DNA of 64,000 nt from Galaxea fascicularis. Its lineage: Eukaryota; Cnidaria; Anthozoa; Scleractinia; Euphylliidae. Position 1 is the first letter of the stretch. Each line of letters starts with the position of its first letter. The stretch lies in assembly GCA_948470475.1 (NCBI GenBank), contig OX419336.1:35410876-35474875 (forward strand), given 5' to 3'. Positions 38,101 through 49,375 of this stretch are shown here, in pieces. The notes under the pieces are model-generated. The model made no database searches. It saw only the letters and a program-made list of their open reading frames with translations, and had not been told where the DNA came from. Position numbers and translations under genes: made by a program.

Positions 38101-41100
38101 TCAGAGGAAGAAGTAGGAAAACGTCAACAAATAAACGGCAAGGATTGGCCACGTCCTTTGAGATGCTCTGACTGCATGAATCAAAGCCCAAAGCAATAGA
38201 GATCTTTAGCTACCGGTTTTTCCGAGATTATCGCAAACCGCAACCCTCAAAATATCACGTGACTTTGGCCTTGCCGTCACGTCTGACGTTTGTGGTTCCC
38301 GTTTTTACGGCAAGCACCCGTCCTAGCGATAAGTGAGATACCGCAGAGCGTTTAGGCAACACGTTTAAGGCTGAAAGCGTACCTAAACTCCTTAAATAAT
38401 AACTTTTTATGGTTCCACGGTGAGTTTCCGGACGTTTCACGCGACGCTGTGAGAGTGAATGGAAAAGCAAACATGGCGCCAGCCACAAGTGTTTTTTTTT
38501 AGAAAGAGCGCGAACGTCTTGCTAAATGCTCAGAATCGTCCTTACCTCTGACAGCAGATGGCTAACCCGGTCAGTTTGCGGTTTGCGGTTGAGAGAACAA
38601 ACCTGCAGCTAAAGGTCTCTATTATCTTCAACGCGACGCAAAAGTCGTAACACTACTTTTCATAGCCAGCTGCAGTTAAGGATGGAGGAAAAAACTTTCC
38701 ATTAAAAGAAAGGTTAAACAAAGCCGGCGTCGACCGTTTTCTCCAAATTCGGGAAACCCTTACCTTTTTGCCGATTAATTTCTTTCTAAGGAATTCTCTG
38801 GCTTCAAACATGTAAGGAATATCATACAGAGGCCTAGGTTTCTTGTTATCTTTGACACTGGTGATAGTTTCCTTTGCATAAAAGAAAAAAAAAGCAGTGA
38901 AAAAAGGTGAGTAAATCTCTCTCATCCACACTTACCTTTGGTAAATCGTTTTATAGCAAGGAAAAGATGAATGCGGTGGCTCCTTCACGTAGACTTTTCA
39001 GCCCTTTTTCCCACCAAAACGTCAAATAAATTCCTGACCCCAGGTGTCAGAGTGGACAACTTTATCCTGCATATAATCTCAGTTGCTATCCATGCAGCTC
39101 ATAAAATAAATTATATTACAGCTGTAGTTCCAGTAAATTACTTTTATCCGCTGGATAAGGAACTTTGTCTGTTCTTTGTTAAACTGAATTCACCTAGCTC
39201 GTGTACCTGACTTTAAACGACCGATAACTCAACATTTCCCAGTATTTTGTCGGCAAAAACTCGTGTACTTTCCCATACCTGTGTTCCGTCTTCTTTCGGA
39301 ACTAATCTGCAGGAACGAAAAACATAGTAAACGTGTGGAAACATAAGACACGGCTTCTAAATGTTAAAACTATAGATGTCGCTACAACATCACTAGAAAG
39401 AAAAAACGCAGACCCAGTCCTGAAAATTAGCAAGACAGGGATTTGACTTGTTGGGTTAGTGGACTAGGGATAGCCCATGTACATTAATTCAGGCGTGGAG
39501 GACCCAAAGGCGTTTCTCATTTTTGTGGGTATTGTAAATAGGACAGAGAGTAACGTGTGTGTTACCCATGAAGATTTACTACTGCTGTGAGGGGTATGTT
39601 TTGAACTGGAAGTTTCTGTCGTCATTGGTCGCGTGGACACTGGGCCGCAGTGATGTGCTTGGGGCTCCCCGCAGAAAAGTATTCCACGTGTTCGTGCTTA
39701 TACTGACGATCGCTGTGTCGAGCAGAAATTGTTGGCGGTTGAATGTCATTACTGTTGTCAAATTCCCCTATCAACGCTGTTGATCAAACCCCAAAATTCG
39801 TTTTCACCACTCAATCGCTGCAGCTCCAAAGTAGGCCTGCACGCAGATGTCTCCTAAGCAAAGAAAAGAGTGGACTTGTACATAGAGGCTACACCAGAAT
39901 TCACGGAATCTGTTCTGTGTGCTTACCTTGGAGGTCTTAAACTGGAGAAATGGATTTTCTTTTGCACTCCATCAGGCATTCTTACTACCAAAGCATCAGC
40001 GTTAACACATTCTACAACCTGATTTAGCAAAGTTAGCCATTTCAATAAAATTTCGACCAAAGAGAAACATTGCACCCAAGAAAAACATTCGTGCACAATC
40101 CTTGGCTTCCACCCTTATACCAAATAATAATAATAGTTACTACGTGTACCCCAAATGCTCTCTATACTTCAGAATTGTTGTAGGGGAGGCGTGAAGAACT
40201 ACAACGCATTTTCAAATGGAAAGGAGTGCTCTTTACAATTAATAATCATAAATGCAGCGTTTCTTGATAACACCGAGAAATGAGTGGTAAGTTATTTCAC
40301 CATCATTGCAGAAACATTCATCAGCTCATGACACTGTACATGCAAGTGCAGTTGGTGTGCTCAGTAGTTGCGGCGAACAGATGCTACAGTGTATATTGAA
40401 AAATCAGTTCTAGTGTCTCTGTGTTGCCTTCGCCAGTCTTTGTTTACGATTGGCTGTAAATATCTGTTTCTACATGTAAATGTACCAAATGAATGGAACA
40501 ACTTCAAAAACAAAGTTAGTTTGTCGTTGATGCTGTTGTTGTTGAATTTAGTCATAACTCTCTGAACTCCCAGCTTCACATTACCTTTGCAGTGAATTCT
40601 TTATTTTGTATTGGGACAATAGGAGCAGTGGATACATAGTCCTTCCATAATCTGAGCCTCTTTTCTCTGGCAAATCTACAGTTATAATACAAAATTGGAA
40701 TTTTTTAAATAATTGAGTTCTGTCGACACTGGATGAGATACATGCACTGTATAAGCACAAATGACTGTATTATTTTTCTTGCACTTTATGCTACTGAATA
40801 TCACCAAACATAAACTAACCATCACATATAGTTCAACTGTAAACATTACTATATTTACTATGACTTACAGCAACTGCTTCTCTCATGCAGCTGGAGTTTT
40901 ATAGCAAACTGAATCAAACATAAGTATTTAGCAATTATTGAATGAGGCTGAGTAGGATATGAAGAATTCTGCATATTCTACAAAAGCCGAATTCAATAAT
41001 TGCTTTATTATTGTATTCATTCAAAATATTTTCAAACTCTTTTAACAATTTTGTACCCTCCAACAATTTGTAAACCTAAACCTAAACCTACTTGCACCGA

Positions 41101-44100
41101 TTTTTCTGCTCAACTAAATTAACACAATCTCGTCCTCAGCTTTTTTCGGTCAACGGTTTAATAATTTGCAGTGGGCTGCACGTTTGACGTCATTGATTCA
41201 ATATGATGAAGTTTATTTCCAAATTTGGTGAACAGCAGCTGGTTATGGTGAATTATGCGTGTGGTTTTAACCAATCAGAAACGGGGAAATATTTCGAATG
41301 AATAATAATAGTACTTACTTCTCTGCAGCACGAAGTTTATCATGCCCTTTAGAAAGCACTGCCATACTCCAGTCAACGCAACGAGCAAATCCCTCACGCA
41401 GCAACAGTTCAGCAATGTTTCCAGCCTAATGAGATACAAACAAGAAGCAAGTAGGACTAAAGGTAATTCCAATAAACTGCAAACATTTATTGCATCCCAA
41501 AAGTCATGGGGATTTATATCAGGGGAAGGCAAAATGGATAAGAAACATTGACTCACTGGGTGAATTATTGTGCCAAGGAAATTCTGATTGGATACACCTG
41601 AAACAAGATGATCATGAAACAATAAAAGAAATTTAAAAAACTTCCTCTACAAACCTATTCACAATTTACAAACCAATACTGGTGACAACCTTACATACCT
41701 TCTAGAACAATCTTGACCTCTCTCTGTAACAAACGGCTCTCTGTGAAAAACTTTGCCTAAGGAAGGAGATAATGCTGGTTAAAAATGCACTGAAAAATAA
41801 AGTCCTGTCTCAGGAAAAAAAAAATCCATGATTATGACCTCCCACCTTTTACATTTAGGGATTTATACCATAGTTTGGCCGATAACTCATGACGCCTTCA
41901 TTTCAAAAATAAAATTTGAATTTTAAACATACGTGGACATACAGAATCAAATACATTCCACTTACTTCATCAGAAAAGGGCTCTGGAATTTCTTTGTCTC
42001 CTTCACGTCTGATCATAGGACTCTAAAATAGAAAAAAGAAGTTACATTTGGTGTACCAAGAGTTGTTCAGAGAGTAATAGTGCCCAGTTACATCCTTCTA
42101 ATACTCATTACTCAGTACTGCAGTTAAGTCCCACATTTCCAACACTTGTCTTTGCATAGCCATCCAATGCTTTCGTCCCCAAGTCCTCGTCCAATTTTGT
42201 TAGACATGGCCAAAATAAAATGATCAGATGTGCTCATGAAAAATATTATCAGGGCTTGAGACTAATGGTAGCCAGCTAGCCACAGACTGGTAAAAATTCT
42301 GTTTTGTCTAGAGTAGGTTTTGTGTTTCACTAGCCATTTTGGTCAGTGAAAATGTTAGCACAAAACATGTGCACTAGCCACTGAGCCCTGATTATTAGGA
42401 AACTCCATTCTGATTGGCTCTTTGTTTTGAAACTTGTCCAGTCTTCCTGGACCTACATGTAGATGTAAGTGTGAGTAATGCCTTACTCTTCAGTCTCTTC
42501 AAAAGCTGCATAACATTTTAATGTAACTCATGCAACATAATAGACCTTTTTAGCTTGTAGATTTTGTTTTCCCACTGTATACCACATGACGTTACCCTAG
42601 AGAAGAGTTTCTTTGAAATTTCGCCATATTGACGTGCATATGTACGCATAATTTGTGAAAGGACAGAGTAAATTCCCTTGGGAAGATCACATGGTCTACA
42701 TTGGGAAGACAAAATCGACAAGCTAAAAAGGTCTATTATCAGGTATGATGCACACAAACCTTGATACCAGTGAACATCACTGTCACATGGTGGAACTCTG
42801 GCAACAGAAATGCTCTTACTGTGCAGCCATCACGGACATGTTCAATAACAGCTGAAGAATGAAAAAAAATGACTCATGAAAGCAAAGCACTGAAGGTGAC
42901 TGAGATGTAGAATGAAGGGCTGTATGTTTGAAAAAATGGTTATTGGTGATGACATGAACTTCAGGACTTGTAATTTGAAGCTTAACACATATGTCTGTAC
43001 TGTAGTGAGTGGGGACATTTTTAAAAGTTCAAAAGAGTACTCTTCAAATTCTAGCCTTCAGGCCACAAAAATAAATACAGGTCAACAAACATTTCTGAGA
43101 TGAAAGCAACCAGTCTGTTAATTAATGCAAAAGAGCAAATTTAGAGAAATTTGGATTTAAAGGACAATCACGACACAAGGCTATTGCCTAATAGGAGCCT
43201 GGTAGCCTGGGGCACGTGAATCTCTGGGCACCTTAATTTTTTACGGCAACACCTTTCACTTCATGTGTTGGGCTCCTAAGTTCTCAGCATTTAGCGCCAA
43301 GAGCCCCTTTAAAATTGTCTTAGGCAGCAGCCTTATGACAGGTGATGCCCTTTTCACAGAAAACCCTCAAGATAAGGGACTGAACATAATCATGTACAGT
43401 TAATGTTCTCTGTAAATGACAAACACAATCATACTAAATTAAAATTGACCTACCATCAAATTCCTTGCCACTGTTGGCATCCAGAAAATGTCTTGGGTTA
43501 TCTATATTCCAAACAATCTCTCTGACATTCTGCAAATGTAAAATTGTAATTATTTTTATTGACTTGTATCCTGTAATGCATGACAACGAGGTAAATATAT
43601 AACATTATTACAGTGCTGTACATGTATAATGGCTTAAATGTGTGCTGTTTTTATGATCTTTCCTCATCCTTACCATTTTTGTTCCTTACTGTTTGCCATT
43701 TACAATGTACCAGATACATACTGTATCTTTCTCAGTAAAGATGCATTGCGCGACATATAGCCTGCAGTGCAGGCATCTTTTCAGGGAGTGCAAGTTAACT
43801 TACTTATGCTCAAAAGTTCAGTCTGCTTGCCTATTGCTAGCCCCCCTTGCTGCAATTTTTTTCTCTCCCCAACCTTCCTCTGCTTTAAAGATCTAAGATG
43901 ACGGCAAAACTGTGAACACATCTACTAAAATATGCCTGCACTGCAGGCTATGTGTAACATGTATTGCTCCATCAACTATTATCCACATTCTCCTGTTCAT
44001 GGTATTTAACAGTTCAAGACCTTCTAAGAAAGCCTTAATTTCCTATTCAGATAAGAGAAATAAATGCAACAACAACAACAACACAGGCTTATAGTGCCAT

Positions 44101-46135
44101 TATTCAGCAATTTTGTGCTGTTTGTTTTGCTGCAGAGGAAAATAAACTACAAAAATGAAGCACAAACAAGTTTCAGAAAGTAGTTGGTTAGATTTAACTG
44201 CTCTTTTAATCCCTTTACATTAATGAAAAATCATTGTGCACAAGTGTAAACAGTGCACGTATATTTTGTCTACTACCAGTAATGTTTTCAACCAGAGCAA
44301 ACAAGGTTGATTGTTCTTCTGTACTAAATCCAGTTTCATGTGTGACAACCACAAGGAAACCAGTGATTTTCCACAATTATGATGAATAAACAGCTTGAAC
44401 AACTCTCATGTTAGGCGATAATAATGTACCTGTATGTAAACTGGCTGTTTTGATTATGTTACTTTATACACGTACATCATTATTAACAATACCAGGAGTT
44501 CAAAGGGTCCTACATCACAAAAGACCAGTTTAAAACTGAAAGTCTACAAACCCGTGTTGGCCAAGACATATCTTATTAGATCTTTTGGTGTGTAGTATCG
44601 CAGAGTATTTTTACTCATTATGCTGTATTTTGACGAGCCCATAGGGCATGTCAAAATACAAACAACAAGTAAAAATACTCTGTGATACTACATGCCATTG
44701 AAACATCTAACAAGAGATCTATTATTCAATTTGTATTGTAAATGAAGAATTTCTAGATAGGAAAACTTTTTTCGAGAAGGTGTGACAGGTTTTACGTGAT
44801 GCACGCCAGGAAAAAATGTGATAGTGAACCTGTAAAACCGGTCACACCTTCTCGTACAAATAACCAAATATGTAATATCGTAGAATATCTGTACTTGTTT
44901 GTGCATTTTCTGTACCATAACTAATGGAGTTGGATAATAAAAGGGATTATTAACACTGGATATTCGGAACAGGTCAGCCAGAAAAATAACATAACTACAA
45001 ATAATATTCAACTATTTTTATTACCGGTAGTTGCACATGTAACACACATACATTATGTAAATTTCTGTGACGAGCAGTGGCAAGTATAAGAACAACGTCA
45101 GCAGAAATAAATCATCTCTACCTCATCTTACAGCTACAACCCCAGCAATGATGGGTGGGACAAATGGATAAGGAATTCAAAATTTGTACTCACATCTGAA
45201 GCATTGGCACCCCATTTTCCTTTTACTTCTGTCTTTGCCATTTCTTCTAAGTCAATTAGCTTTGTTTGGTCACTGGTGGTAGAAAATTATATTACTGTAT
45301 ATTATATTAAACTTAAACTAGTACAGGCGCTTACAGAAAATATCTACATGCCTTGACTGTATATACCTTCTTCCTGAAAGGTCCTCTCAATACATTTTGA
45401 TAAACAGATGATATTTATATGATGGTGAAATTACACTGTAGTTGTAATTAGCCAGGGTAACTTAAAAACAAGAGTTATCACTAATAATTTATGCTTACTC
45501 TGAAGGTTTGATGCCCCCACGTCTGACTTCCACAAGTCCTTCAGAAACTATTGATTCTGTTACATTCTCAAGTCCATCTCCTACAAAAAAAAATTTGCAT
45601 ATTGTTGAATTCTTAGTAACTGGAACACTTTAAAACACAGTACTTTTATTCAAAAGTCACACAATAATTCAGTTGGATTTAAGTTAAATCATTCATATAA
45701 ACTCTAATCATTGGAATAAAATTTTCCAATGGTTTGGGTTTTATATATTTTGTAATCGTATCTATAACAAAATTCTCAATTCTGATTGGTTCTACGCGCG
45801 CCTATTTGTTGCGTAATTGGTGAGCGATCACGTGGGTGTCCAATTACAGGTATCCAATTACAACTTTTTGTAATTGGACACCTGTAATTGGACACCCACG
45901 CCACTCACGCATCAATTACGTGCACTTAAATGACTTCCTTCATAATGTTTTCCTACTGTTTGTAAGACTGCTGGAACATACCATCATACCACTGACTTTT
46001 TCACCCAAAGGAGGTTTCAAAATCTTCTTAACCTCGAAATTTGTTATAGATACGATTAATTAGTAATTGGACCTTGTGTCGTACAATTCAGGGGGTAATC
46101 GTGCTCGTAATTTCAAAATCGGACGAGCGCGCATT

Positions 46136-46175
<40 letters not shown>

Positions 46176-48990
46176 TGGTCCAATTACTATTACTAATTAT
46201 TACAAAATATACAAAACCAAACTCAAGGCTATTCCTCTGACCAATCAATGAGCCAGTTATATACATGTAGAGGATATTACACGGTGGCGAGAAGATATGA
46301 ATTTTATGTTCTTGCCACTCAAACATAAAATTCATATCTTCGAGCCAACGTGTAATGTTCTTTTTATTACAGTATATGGAGACTAAACAAACGCGACGCG
46401 AGAAACCAATTCAACAAAAGCAAAAGGCAGGAATCGTGACGTCATTGAATGATACGACAGTCACAAAGGTGACATACGGAAAATAAGCCGCTGGGGTCCC
46501 GGATGAAGTGGCATATGGAATCTACGAGTGGTTTCGTTCCCAGTAAAACACTCTCCTCCATATAATAATACAAGTTATTACATGCAATCGGCACCAAGCA
46601 TGGGGAAATTTGTGTGTGCAACTCATGATTGGTTTTGGTTTTGCTTCTCAGTGGTTGAGAAAGTAACAGGAGTTTTGTCAACCAATCACAAAACAAAATG
46701 AAAGTTATTGCAAATTACATCTGACAATCAGTTTCAAACTGCTCTTCCATAAAATCTAAATTTGATCAAATACCTTTCTGCAAGTAGATGCATCCGTATT
46801 CTCTTCCTGTTCCAGGGACTTTGTATTCCACAGAAAATAATACCTCTTTTCCAATCAGCTTCTTCCTAAGAAATTCCCTTGCTTCCCATGCAAAAGGCTG
46901 AAAAGCAAAAACCAAAATTAACTTACTAATTAAGTGGTGCAAAGGGCAAAAGTTACTTTCATGGTGAAAGAAACCTGTTAGGGGGATACCTTTATCCACA
47001 GCTGAATGGAATAATTATTTTTGATGATGATTATGACTTTACTATAAGTCCCAGATGACCTTAGCCTTATAAGAGACTCAAAAGCGCCTCAAAATGGCTT
47101 CAGTTCTGACATGGGTGCCTTGAAAATTTGCAACACAAGCATTTGTCGTAAGATCATTAATTGGTTACAGTAACCAGAAAATGCCAACAACTAGGATCAA
47201 TACACAGTACAGTGGACCAAAGCACAGCTGTTCAAATATTGGTAGGGAGGGGGGGGGGGTGTGGATGACTGAATTTCTGGCCTGACTTTTAAGACCTTCA
47301 CAGATAAGGTAAGTTTTTTTTCGATAACTATTTTTCAGTCGACAACTTATCGATTGACAACTATTATATATTAAAGTTAAGTTGCCGATAACCTGAACAT
47401 TTTGAGGGTGCCTTAAAACTTGCCTGTAATGTGCATGTGTATGTTGTACATGTTGTTGAAATTTTTCTTTGGTTTAAAAGTTTTCAAACCAGTTTAATTT
47501 TTGTTTTCCTTTGTCTTCTGAAACAGAATAACAATGAGTTGAAAATATCTAAACCAAAGAAAAAAAGCAGGAAATGGCAGAAATAGACTTTAGAGCTGGT
47601 TCACACTTTGACAAAAGCACAAGCATAAGCATAAACATAAGGAAAAGATAAGTCTGAACCGGGGTTACAAACATTGTAAGCATAGGCATGTACGCATAGG
47701 CATCCGCCATGAACACAAGGAATGGAAAAAGTTCCATTCCTTGAGCTTATGCTTATGCTTATGTCAAAGTGTGAACCAACCCTTAGTAATAAAATTGATG
47801 ATTTGCTCACAGATGGAAGGTGAGTTGTTAATAACAATACTGTTGCTTGTGTCATCAACAACTATACAGCAGTTTTCTTTTGAAAAAGTAATCTACATGT
47901 ACTCTGTTGCCAGCAGCTTTATATGAGATGTTATTTTTCATCAGTAACATTCTGTGATTGACAAATAACAATTAGTCTGTGTTTTGTTCACAGTTCAGAG
48001 TTCTTGAACCTGATTGTTCAATGGGAAGTTATTATTTATCACAAATTAAAACTGGGTAAAAGTTTTTCAAGGGAAACAAATTATTATTTCCTGTTCTTTC
48101 AATAAATTCTTTAGAGGTTATGAAACTCAGTAATTTGACTAAAGAGAAGTATCCGTGAAATTAGAGTGAGTGACTACTGGGGGGGATTTAAGCTTATCCA
48201 GTGTTGGTTTTATAACCCGCACGTGGGATGCTGGTAGTGATCAAAATAACGATAAGTAATCTCATTTCGCCATATATCAGGAAGAAAGATAGAATGCATT
48301 TTCTTTCAGTAATACAGCTCTCAGTACCGTCATTTCTACCACACAAGAAACATAATACATAGTCGATATTTCTCGTACCAACAGAAAAAGGGTCCGGCAC
48401 GTAATCGATCTCTATTGGTCAAAAACAATGCATGTTTTTAGAAGTCATTATGAAGAAATGGACATTTCACGAAATTCACAACCCAATAAGTGAAGCTTCT
48501 TGAAAGTATGGCCGGCGTTTTTACCACAGTTACGGTTATTGTATTTTTCCGAGGGGCCATACAAAAAAGGAAAGCCATTCTGAGAGTGCATTTCTGAACA
48601 ATGTAGTAATGTAACATTTCACCGATTCAAAAAACAAACCTCATCACGCGTTTCCACGCTACCTTCCACGTTAGGATTTGATCTTCTAGCAAGTTTTGGT
48701 GCGTTTACATTCGACAGGCAAAGCTGTCTCTCTGGTGGGGGACCTCCACGAGGCTGGCCACGTATAACTACACTGTCTCCTGAAAGAACCTATGTTGAGA
48801 GCGATAATAAATCAGATTATCATTGAATTTGGTGATAAGTTTGAATGTCGGACCGAGGTTTTGCGATGTAAAACGTGGCATTCGAAAGCGAACAAAGGAT
48901 TTACTAGAAATTTCATGAGATAAATTGAGCAAATGAGGTTTATTTCACCTGTTTGACGATTCCACGATTCATCTGTGGTGTCTGAGCCAT
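29140..48990 (-). CDS. SND1: Staphylococcal nuclease and Tudor domain protein 1 (Tudor-SN/p100), complete
   Basis: Thirty-one exons in coding order: 48949-48990, 48640-48789, 46774-46897, 45499-45580, 45194-45272, 43454-43529, 42760-42851, 41966-42022, 41699-41756, 41557-41597, 41319-41425, 40585-40675, 39927-40018, 39279-39306, 38764-38871, 37475-37741, 36201-36269, 36023-36095, 35112-35230, 34619-34711, 34097-34192, 33837-33911, 33663-33720, 33075-33198, 32535-32604, 32365-32417, 32050-32104, 31495-31542, 30930-30974, 29809-29961, 29140-29205. Total 2691 nt, 896 aa (human about 910), all GT-AG and in phase. Four SN-like domains span roughly 9-158, 186-320, 334-490 and 515-648. The Tudor domain (about 700-775) keeps WYRARV at 734-739 and YIDYGN at 752-757, followed by the fifth, split SN domain. 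The family binds RNA in RISC, splicing, stress granules and turnover of edited dsRNA. It appears functional. Confidence 0.97.
29673..29779. mobile_element. Foldback MITE in the last SND1 intron
   Basis: Arms beginning TGGGCCACTGCGCACCTACC are matched inverted at the right end, with a loop of about 45 nt. It lies 29 bp from the donor of SND1 exon 29809-29961. Flanking similarity extends slightly further (GGGTCAGCAT against CTGACATTGATCCC). Confidence 0.8.
30230..30350. mobile_element. SINE fragment in an SND1 intron
   Basis: Shares with 14739-15290 and 59900-60160 the words GTGTGCGGGTACTTTAACATCCCA (in part) and ATCGTCCTTATCCGAGAAGACT (in part). It is truncated on both sides, with no Pol III boxes. 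Confidence 0.55.
31143..31383. mobile_element. Foldback MITE, GGGCYGGGTTGTTC termini
   Basis: 241-bp element whose left arm GGGCCGGGTTGTTCAAAGCC returns inverted at 31343-31383. It is non-coding and lies in the SND1 intron between exons 30930-30974 and 31495-31542. Confidence 0.75.
31695..31733. repeat. Short tandem repeat, 13-bp unit, three copies
   Basis: CTCATAACCTGTT occurs about three times head to tail, just before the hairpin element at 31741. Confidence 0.6.
31741..31886. mobile_element. Palindromic MITE, 146 bp
   Basis: Left arm GGCCCCGGTTGTTCAAACG and right arm CTTTGAACAACCGGGGCC are inverted, with GGATAGCGCTATCC motifs close to both ends. It lies in the SND1 intron before exon 32050-32104. 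Its termini share GGTTGTTCAAA with the element at 31143-31383, so the two may be related. Confidence 0.8.
35843..35940. mobile_element. Perfect-arm hairpin, 98 bp
   Basis: CTAGGCTCCTTCGCAGCCG at the left is mirrored at the right (arms of about 40 bp around a short loop near 35885-35897). It is located in the SND1 intron between exons 35112-35230 and 36023-36095. Confidence 0.8.
36728..36760 (+). mobile_element. Solo terminal repeat of the mariner-like family
   Basis: ACAGTACCGCTCAAA here equals the left terminus of the 7409-9345 element and then diverges. No matching inverse end was found nearby, so this is a relic, or the end of a related element whose partner is lost. Confidence 0.45.
36795..37233. 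mobile_element. piggyBac-like foldback MITE, copy 2
   Basis: 439-bp copy of the family at 5660-6089, with the same ends (AGTGCACC on both strands), the same AACCCCAAAATA subterminal word and the same central CATTAAGTCTTTGTAAA. The right flank is TTAA (37234-37237) and the left flank TTGA (36791-36794), consistent with one mutated target site. It lies in the SND1 intron between exons 36201-36269 and 37475-37741. Confidence 0.85.
44588..44696. repeat. Inverted repeat with inner hairpin
   Basis: TGTAGTATCGCAGAGTATTTTTAC at the left (in part) is mirrored at 44670-44693. An inner pair, GTATTTTGAC and GTCAAAATAC, forms the tip. The arms extend weakly outward (ATCTTATTAGATC with its inverse near 44705-44722). 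Located in the SND1 intron 43530-45193. Confidence 0.7.
44773..44854. repeat. Inverted repeat, 82 bp
   Basis: CGAGAAGGTGTGACAGGTTT and its inverse, with one substitution, enclose about 35 nt. It lies just beside the previous hairpin in the same SND1 intron. Confidence 0.7.
45831..45900. repeat. Palindrome built of TCCAATTACA units
   Basis: CGTGGGTGTCCAATTACAGG is mirrored at the right end; each arm has two TCCAATTACA units. SND1 intron 45581-46773. Confidence 0.7.
46058..46198. repeat. Inverted repeat, about 140 bp
   Basis: AATTAGTAATTGGACCTTG and GTACAATTCAGGGGGTAATC recur inverted at 46150-46198. Same intron as the preceding palindrome, and possibly the other part of one composite element. 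Confidence 0.65.
46272..46357. repeat. Inverted repeat, about 86 bp
   Basis: AGATATGAATTTTATGTT is mirrored as AACATAAAATTCATATCT, with flanking arms (TTACACGGTGGC against GCCAACGTGTAA). SND1 intron 45581-46773. Confidence 0.7.
47593..47782. mobile_element. Harbinger-like MITE, TTA flanked
   Basis: 190-bp foldback element. Its left end GAGCTGGTTCACACTTTGAC and right end (inverse GGGTTGGTTCACACTTTGAC) are flanked by TTA at 47590-47592 and 47783-47785. The interior has AAGCATAAGCATAA-type repeats. TTA target duplications suggest the PIF/Harbinger superfamily. Located in SND1 intron 2. Confidence 0.75.
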
Positions 48991-49375
48991 TATTTTTGAA
49001 CTGAAGAACCTAAACTCGCCACAATTCAAAGGTAAAAGGAAAGAACTTTTCTGCGGGGAAACACTATATTTGGAGTGGGCATGACGTCAGAACTTCAGCG
49101 GAAGTAAAATTAACACCGAAGATTGACGAGACTATCCGAGAATCTACACAGGGAATTGATAACCAGTGTCAGATTTATTTCTTGCCTGTTTCACTTCCAG
49201 TGACCAATCTATGACCAGAAAAGTCACTCTTAGTGATTAAAAGGAGTAATACAGGAGTAACACAGGTTGTGTAAGTGTCACTTGATCTATTTTTGAAGGC
49301 AGCGATCATTCCCGAAGACAAGGCGACAATTCTTGCCGATTGCTCTCCTTGACGCAAGACAACTGACCAAAAGTT
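48991..49375. promoter_or_regulatory. Bidirectional promoter between SND1 and the PhoD-like gene
   Basis: The two start codons face away from each other across 385 bp, so both promoters and 5' UTRs must fit here. A palindromic CRE-type TGACGTCA lies at 49082-49089 and an ETS-type CGGAAGT at 49100-49106; an inverted ETS-like CACTTCC lies near 49192. These are common in divergent housekeeping promoters. Function is inferred from the layout and motifs. Confidence 0.7.

Noticed and set aside
41078..41096. CCTAAA-type run as an interstitial telomere
   Set aside because: Only about three units, and the unit lacks the GGG of TTAGGG repeats; chance.
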